Shown in pieces: positions 59,430 to 64,000 of a stretch of DNA of 64,000 nucleotides. The stretch is from NCBI RefSeq assembly GCF_009846745.1, contig NZ_AQPF01000014.1:23025-87024 (forward strand), in the 5' to 3' direction. The position numbers were made by a program, and so were the translations under genes. Numbering within the stretch: the stretch's first letter is position 1; each line of letters starts with the position of its first letter. The DNA comes from Alloalcanivorax xiamenensis. Lineage in GTDB: Bacteria > Pseudomonadota > Gammaproteobacteria > Pseudomonadales > Alcanivoracaceae. The notes under the pieces were generated by a model. It was not told the DNA's origin, did not search any database, and worked only from the letters and a program-made list of their open reading frames with translations.

Positions 59430-61307
59430 TCAGCGGATATCGTAGCGCACGCTGACGAACACGGTGCGGCCGGCGTTGAGATAATGCCAGCCGGAATAGT
59501 TCCGCGCCGTGGCGTATTCCTTGTCGAATACGTTCTTCACCGAGACCCGGGTGGTCCAGTCCGGGGCGAAGCGCCAGCTGGCGCGCAGGTCCAGCAAGCC
59601 GTAGCCCGGCAGGCGCTGGGTGGCGGCGGCGTCGTTGTAGCGGTGATCCTGGAACACCGCGCTGCCGCCCAGTGACACGGATCCGAAATCCCGGTCCACA
59701 TCGAAACGCACGCTCTTGCGGTTTCGACGCTGTAACAGCTCATCGGTTTCCTCGTCCTTGGGATCCAGTACGGTGACTGCCATGGCCAGACGCCACTGAT
59801 CCAGGTCGAGACCGGTTTGCAGTTCGGCGCCGCGAATGCGTGCTTCGTTGACGTTATAGGGAAGGTATTTGCCGTCCCGCAGTTCCGAGGCGATCAGATC
59901 CTCGACATCATTCTGGAATACCGACAGATCCCAGAAGCCACGGCCGTACTGCCCGCGTATGCCTATTTCCTTGTTTTCGGATTTTTCCGGCGACAGGTCC
60001 GGATTGCCGAAGCCCGGATAATAGAGTTCGTTGAAGGTCGGCGCCCGGAAGGCGGTGCCGTAACTGACACGAAGGCGGTGATATGGGTTCAGCGCGTAAC
60101 CGAGGGCCATGCCGCCGGTGCTCTTGTGGCCAAAGGCTTCGTTGTCGTCATAGCGCACGCTGGCTTGCGCATCCAGATCACCGACAGTGGTCATCAACTG
60201 GGCAAAGGCCGCCTTGTTCTCGCGGTTGTCCAGACTGTATTTCGTGGTGCTTTCGATGTCGTCACGCAGATACTCACCACCGACGATCAGTTCCACGTAA
60301 TCGTTCACCAGGAAGTGGTTCTTCAGATTGACGGCTCGGGTCTTGGTGTTGAAGGTGCTGGTCAGATCACCGTCGGTGAAATTGTCGTTCTCATCCTTCG
60401 CTTCACTGACTTGCAGCTGCATCAGCCAGTCATCGGACACCAGTAATTCACCGTGCAGAGCCCCTACCTGGATCAGGTAATCGGTGTCTTCCCGGGTGGC
60501 GGCGGTGCCGGGCTCAAACTCGGTGTTGCCCTCGGCGCGGAACCCCATCACGCCGATTTCCGCTCGCTCACCGAAGCGATGGCTCAGTTTGACGATGCCG
60601 GAGGTATTGTCGTAACCGCGATCATCGCCGTGCTCACGCAGGCGGGTGCCGTCGGTGTCGAAACGGTTTACCGCCATGCTGTAGCGGGTGCCGTCTTTTT
60701 CACCGGCCGCACCGCCGCCGATGGAACGGGTGCTGAAGCTGCCACCGCCCAGTTCCAGCCAGGCGCCGGGCTCACCGCTGCCGTCCGGGGTGAATACCTG
60801 AACCACGCCGCCCACGGCGTCGGAGCCATAGAGACTGCCGCGCGGCCCCCGCACCACTTCCACCCGGTCGATCATTGATGGCGGCAGGAACTGCCAGGAC
60901 GGCGTGCCGCCGGTGGCGGGCCGGATACGCACGCCGTCAAGTAACAGCAAAGTGGAACTGCCACTGGTGCCGCGCATATAAACGCTGGTGGTTTTGCCGA
61001 AAGCGCCATTGCCGATGATATCCACCCCGGGCTGAGCGCGCAGAATGTCCGCCATTTCCAGCGGTTGTTGTTCTCGCAAGGTTTCTTCGTCAATCACCGC
61101 CACCGGCGTGAGACTGGCGCGGGCGGTTTGCGTGGTCATGCTCGGCGTCACCACCACCGGATCAAGCCGATTCTCGTGGGGTTTCACTTCCGGCAATGAC
61201 AGCTGCGCCAGCAAGATGGGATCGGTTGGGGTTTCCCCAGCATGGGAGGTAGTGGCACACAGGCCGATAACGGCGGCGGCCACCGGTGTCAGTTTGAATC
61301 TGGACAT
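59430..61307 (-). CDS. btuB: TonB-dependent vitamin B12 receptor BtuB
   Basis: BtuB is the outer-membrane cobalamin gate. The 625 residues begin with a signal peptide (MSRFKLTPVAAAVIGLCATTSHAG). A TonB-box-like DPVVVTP lies near residue 48, then the plug domain (VDIIGNGAFGKTTSVYMRGTSGSSTLLLLDGVRI) and the 22-strand barrel. The C-terminus is SVRYDIR, not a typical Phe end. The upstream cobalamin riboswitch (61483-61707) shows that it is repressed by B12. It is transcribed with btuFCD. Confidence 0.94.
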   Translation of the reverse strand: MSRFKLTPVAAAVIGLCATTSHAGETPTDPILLAQLSLPEVKPHENRLDPVVVTPSMTTQTARASLTPVAVIDEETLREQQPLEMADILRAQPGVDIIGNGAFGKTTSVYMRGTSGSSTLLLLDGVRIRPATGGTPSWQFLPPSMIDRVEVVRGPRGSLYGSDAVGGVVQVFTPDGSGEPGAWLELGGGSFSTRSIGGGAAGEKDGTRYSMAVNRFDTDGTRLREHGDDRGYDNTSGIVKLSHRFGERAEIGVMGFRAEGNTEFEPGTAATREDTDYLIQVGALHGELLVSDDWLMQLQVSEAKDENDNFTDGDLTSTFNTKTRAVNLKNHFLVNDYVELIVGGEYLRDDIESTTKYSLDNRENKAAFAQLMTTVGDLDAQASVRYDDNEAFGHKSTGGMALGYALNPYHRLRVSYGTAFRAPTFNELYYPGFGNPDLSPEKSENKEIGIRGQYGRGFWDLSVFQNDVEDLIASELRDGKYLPYNVNEARIRGAELQTGLDLDQWRLAMAVTVLDPKDEETDELLQRRNRKSVRFDVDRDFGSVSLGGSAVFQDHRYNDAAATQRLPGYGLLDLRASWRFAPDWTTRVSVKNVFDKEYATARNYSGWHYLNAGRTVFVSVRYDIR

Positions 61308-61482
61308 GGCACGAATTTCCCCTGGCCGTGCTCACCCGCACGGCGAATGGTGTCGTGTCACGGCGGGACATCCGGGAGAGGCGGCGGAGGCAAGCCACGA
61401 AAGCGGGCGTGGGAAACGCCCTCGCATCACCCGGCGGTCGCCCACCGCGACGCCTGGCGGAGAGGCACGCCTCTCCCCTTCG

Positions 61483-61707
61483 GGCCGGTATCCGGACTGA
61501 TGAGGTGGAAGGTGGAACACCTTCCGTCGCAATCACCTTCCCATGCCTGGGGCACAGTGGTGGCGGCCGGCGCCGGACCGGTCGCGGATCGCGGTGTACT
61601 CAATCACCGTTGCGGGGGCAGCGTCGGATTCACCCCTGGTAGCTGCTCGGAACCCAGGGCACACCGACTTCCCGTTTAACCCGTGGCCTGGCAGGCTCAC
61701 GGGCACC
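61483..61707 (-). promoter_or_regulatory. Cobalamin riboswitch upstream of btuB
   Basis: Read on the minus strand the conserved B12 elements appear in order: GGTGCCCGTGAGCC near 61707, ACGGGAAGTCGGTG near 61665, GCCCCCGCAACGGTGA near 61615, the core CACTGTGCCCCAGGCATGGG near 61550 and CAGTCCGGATACCGGCC at 61483-61499. It senses adenosylcobalamin and controls btuB. The 175 bp between it and the ATG contain GC hairpins (for example GGAGAGG/CCTCTCC arms at 61459-61476) that could form the expression platform. Its 5' end begins 20 bp after the cobC stop. Confidence 0.92.
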
Positions 61708-61726
61708 CGAAAGTGGCGCGAAGCTA

Positions 61727-62764
61727 TCAATCTGGCCTCGGCGGGTCAATGATTTCCCGCACTGCCGGCTCGGCCAGGGCCCGTTCCAGCCGTTTCCAGG
61801 CGGCGTTCTGGTCCGGCGGCAGGCCGACGCGCAGGGCCGGCGGGTCACCGAAAGCACGCACCAGAATCCCCTCCTGGGCCAGAGCCCGGGCCAGGGCGTC
61901 GGCACCGGGGTGCGGACAATACAGGAACAGATCAGTGCCACCGGCCACCCTCAGTCCCGCTGCGCTCAATAACCCGGACAGGCGTTCCGCCGCCTGCCGG
62001 CGCCATTGCCGGTTTTCGCGTTGCCAGGCGTGGTCCGCCAGGGCGCCCGCCATTACCGCCTGCGCCGGGCCGCTCAGGCTCCAGGGGCCGAGCGCCCGCG
62101 CCAGCTGTTGCAACAACGCCGCTTCGGCGAAAACCCAGCCGGCACGCACGCCAGCCAGCCCGAACGCCTTGCCCAGGGAACGCAGCAGCACCAGCCCCGG
62201 CGTCCCGGTATCGGCGGCGACGCTCATTGCCGGGTCATCGAGAAAGGCTTCATCGACCACCAGCCAGCCACCGCGATCCGCCAACCGCCGGCACCAGGCC
62301 AACAGCCGTTCCGGCGGCAGCCGTTCGCCGGTGGGGTTGTTGGGATTGATCCAGACCAGCACATCCAGTTGATCCAGCGCCGCCTCCACCTGATCACTGC
62401 CGAGACCACGCACCTGGTGACCGGCACGCCGCCAGCACAAGGCGTGCTCGCCATAACCCGGCACCGGCACGCCGACCCGGCAAGGCGCGCGCAACAACGG
62501 CAGTTGCTGAATCGCCGCCTGGCTGCCCGGCACCGCCAGACAGGCCGCCGTTGAAGGCGCGCCCACCCATTGACGGGCCAGGTCCGCCAGTCCCGGGGCC
62601 GGCTCCGGCAACCGTTGCCACACTTCCGGTGGCAGCGGCGGCACCGGCCAGCCCTTCGGGTTGATGCCGGTGGACAGATCCAGCCAGTCCGCCTCCGGCC
62701 GCCCCCAGAGCCGGGCCGCCACCCGGCGGCCGCCACCGTGGTCACGTTCCCAGTCCCGGCTCAT
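61727..62764 (-). CDS. cobC: Threonine-phosphate decarboxylase (CobC/CobD type)
   Basis: This PLP enzyme makes the aminopropanol phosphate linker of cobalamin from threonine phosphate. The 345 residues show the class I/II aminotransferase fold: LDLSTGINPKGWP near residue 28, WINPNNPTGERL near 135, and the PLP lysine in LLRSLGKAFGLAGVRAGW near residue 215. The frame runs up to 63049 but that part overlaps cbiB; the ATG at 62764 overlaps the cbiB stop by four bases. It is named cobC in Pseudomonas usage and cobD in Salmonella. Confidence 0.9.
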   Translation of the reverse strand: MSRDWERDHGGGRRVAARLWGRPEADWLDLSTGINPKGWPVPPLPPEVWQRLPEPAPGLADLARQWVGAPSTAACLAVPGSQAAIQQLPLLRAPCRVGVPVPGYGEHALCWRRAGHQVRGLGSDQVEAALDQLDVLVWINPNNPTGERLPPERLLAWCRRLADRGGWLVVDEAFLDDPAMSVAADTGTPGLVLLRSLGKAFGLAGVRAGWVFAEAALLQQLARALGPWSLSGPAQAVMAGALADHAWQRENRQWRRQAAERLSGLLSAAGLRVAGGTDLFLYCPHPGADALARALAQEGILVRAFGDPPALRVGLPPDQNAAWKRLERALAEPAVREIIDPPRPD

Positions 62765-63672
62765 GGGTTCCCCACCGACAGCAATACACTTCCGGTCACC
62801 GCCACCAGCAACCACAAACCCAGGGTTCTCCGCAGCAGCCGCAGAGAGGCGTCGATGGTCGCCGCCTCCGCCGTCGGGCCCTCCCCCAGCACGGGCCGTT
62901 GCCGCCATTGACCGTGATAGGGCGCGCCGCCACCGAGCGATACGCCCAGCGCTCCGGCGCCGGCGGCCATCACCGGGCCGGCATTGGGACTCGACCACTG
63001 CCGGGCCTGCCGGCGCCAGCAGGACAGCGCCAAACGGGTCTGACCACAAAGCGCGTAACTCAGGGCGGTAAGACGCGCCGGCACCCAGTTGAGCACATCA
63101 TCCAGACGGGCCGCGGTTTTACCGAATCGCTCGTAACGCTCGCTGCGATACCCCCACATGGCGTCCAGAGTGTTGGCGGCGCGATGGGCGACGACGCCGG
63201 GCAATCCGGCCAGCAGAAACCAGAACAGCGTGGCGAACACGGCGTCGGCGCCGTTTTCCAGCACCGATTCAGTGGCGGCGGTGGCGACGCCGGTTTCGTC
63301 CAGAGCGGCGGTGTCCCGGCTCACCACCCGCCCAACCGCGGGCAGATCAGCGCGGGCCAAGGGCCGCGCCACCGCCAGGGCATGTTCGTGCAAACTGCGC
63401 GGTGCCATTGCCAGCCACAGCACCAGCACCTGCAACGGCCATAGCAGCACCGACGGCAACCACCACTGACAGAACGCCGCCACCAACACCGGCCCGCCCA
63501 CCAGCAACAGGGTCGCTTTGACGCCGGCTCCCCCGCTGCGGTCGGGTTGCCGGTTCCAACGCCGTTCCAGAGCCGTGGCCCAGCCGCCGAACACCACCAG
63601 AGGATGCCCGCGCCGGGGCTCCCCCAAAGCGGTGTCCAGTAAAACAGCCAATACGCAAAGCCAGGCGCCCAT
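62761..63672 (-). CDS. cbiB: Adenosylcobinamide-phosphate synthase CbiB (CobD)
   Basis: CbiB joins the aminopropanol (phosphate) arm to adenosylcobyric acid, in the inner membrane. The 303 residues have several membrane segments and the family core: LLDTALGEPRRGHPLVVFG near the N-terminus, GRVVSRDTAALDETGVATAATESVLENGADAVFATLFWF near residue 125, and NTLDAMWGYRSERYERFGKTAARLDDVLNWVPARLTAL near 170. The ATG at 63672 is chosen; the frame opens with a TTG at 63693. Neither has a clear Shine-Dalgarno sequence. It forms an overlapping pair with cobC. Confidence 0.92.
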   Translation of the reverse strand: MGAWLCVLAVLLDTALGEPRRGHPLVVFGGWATALERRWNRQPDRSGGAGVKATLLLVGGPVLVAAFCQWWLPSVLLWPLQVLVLWLAMAPRSLHEHALAVARPLARADLPAVGRVVSRDTAALDETGVATAATESVLENGADAVFATLFWFLLAGLPGVVAHRAANTLDAMWGYRSERYERFGKTAARLDDVLNWVPARLTALSYALCGQTRLALSCWRRQARQWSSPNAGPVMAAGAGALGVSLGGGAPYHGQWRQRPVLGEGPTAEAATIDASLRLLRRTLGLWLLVAVTGSVLLSVGNP

Positions 63673-63843
63673 GGATTGTGGAGACCATCCCAATGAAATG
63701 AGGCGCCAAGTCTAGCGTGGGCGGCGGGGTGGGCCTAGCCGGGTGGCCTAGCCGGACGCCGATAATGCAAAACCAGACCCAACGCCCTGGCAAGCACTAA
63801 AACGCTTTTTTATGGTTCATCGCGGCTTAGCGGGAAGGGGCAC

Positions 63844-64000
63844 TCCGCATGGCCGCGAATGCCCTGGGCCGTTGGCGATTCGCTTGCCAGCAAGCTTCCC
63901 ACAGCGGCTTCGTGGCATGATCCGTGGGAGACCAGCTTGCTGGCGAATGCGGCCTCTGGTGTGGGGTATTCGCTTGCGGACACGCTCCCAGAGCGGCTTG
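63844..64000. repeat. REP-like palindromic cluster at the right edge
   Basis: GCTTCCCACAGCGGCTTCGT (63894-63913) and a GTGGGAGACCAGCTTGCTGG unit from 63924 repeat, in reverse order, the elements at 39802-39885. A third, more diverged unit follows (CTTGCGGACACGCTCCCAGAGCGG) and may continue beyond the window. The stretch 63673-63843, upstream of cbiB, has no visible gene and presumably holds its promoter. Confidence 0.75.

Noticed and set aside
63673..63843. A second cobalamin riboswitch upstream of cbiB
   Set aside because: None of the conserved B12 elements seen upstream of btuB is present in this stretch.

Overview
The window is 64 kb of GC-rich chromosomal DNA, densely packed with genes. 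The gene content points to a free-living, aerobic gammaproteobacterium of the Pseudomonas/Alcanivorax kind. Pointers are the oscA-sbp-cysTWA sulfate locus, AhpCF, CopAB, FdxA and Fpr, aerobic-type cobalamin genes (CobB, CobO, CobQ), several acyl-CoA enzymes and REP-like repeats between genes. The species cannot be fixed from sequence reading alone. No rRNA, tRNA, CRISPR array, insertion sequence or prophage was seen.

Layout. 1-4.3 kb: end of an RBBP9-type hydrolase gene, a Bcr/CflA drug exporter and ahpC-ahpF with an OxyR-like box. 4.3-9.5 kb: sulfate uptake (oscA, sbp, cysT, cysW, cysA) and a general porin. 9.6-12.8 kb: a degenerate EAL protein, an RBBP9-like protein lacking its nucleophile serine, and a chemoreceptor. 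12.8-16 kb: a copper-resistance operon (copL-like leader gene, copA, copB) behind a MerR-type promoter, with a terminator-like hairpin just before copA. 16-20.3 kb: carbonic anhydrase, slyD, an acyl-CoA ligase and a LysR regulator. 20.5-26 kb: three tandem LuxR-type regulators (the third internally deleted) and a calcium-binding-repeat lipoprotein.

26.2-38.5 kb: an acyl-CoA block. One probable operon encodes malonyl-CoA decarboxylase, a PhaB-like reductase, an acyl-CoA dehydrogenase and an aldehyde dehydrogenase. It is followed by a permease and an acyl-CoA ligase. Divergent from it are a PhaJ-like hydratase, an isochorismatase-fold hydrolase and a FixLJ-like two-component pair. 38.6-41 kb: a YbfB-type MFS protein and the Fe-S carrier ApbC/Mrp.

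41.4-52.9 kb is the most unusual part. It holds an ABC importer of the nitrate/sulfonate type whose binding protein carries a NosL-like tail, a HutC-type GntR regulator, an AprA-like flavoprotein with an AprB-like ferredoxin, a HEAT-repeat protein, FdxA, a DUF971 protein, Fpr and (after a thioredoxin-reductase-like/Rrf2 pair) an OprD-type porin. Four copies of a 15-bp motif close to CTTGTYATGACARGT lie before the importer, gntR, the DUF971 gene and the porin. I infer one regulon that takes up and redox-processes a small, probably sulfur-containing, compound; the substrate is unknown.

53-63.7 kb: cobalamin salvage and late synthesis (cbiB, cobC, a B12 riboswitch, btuB, btuF, btuC, btuD, cobB, cobO, cobQ), all on the minus strand.
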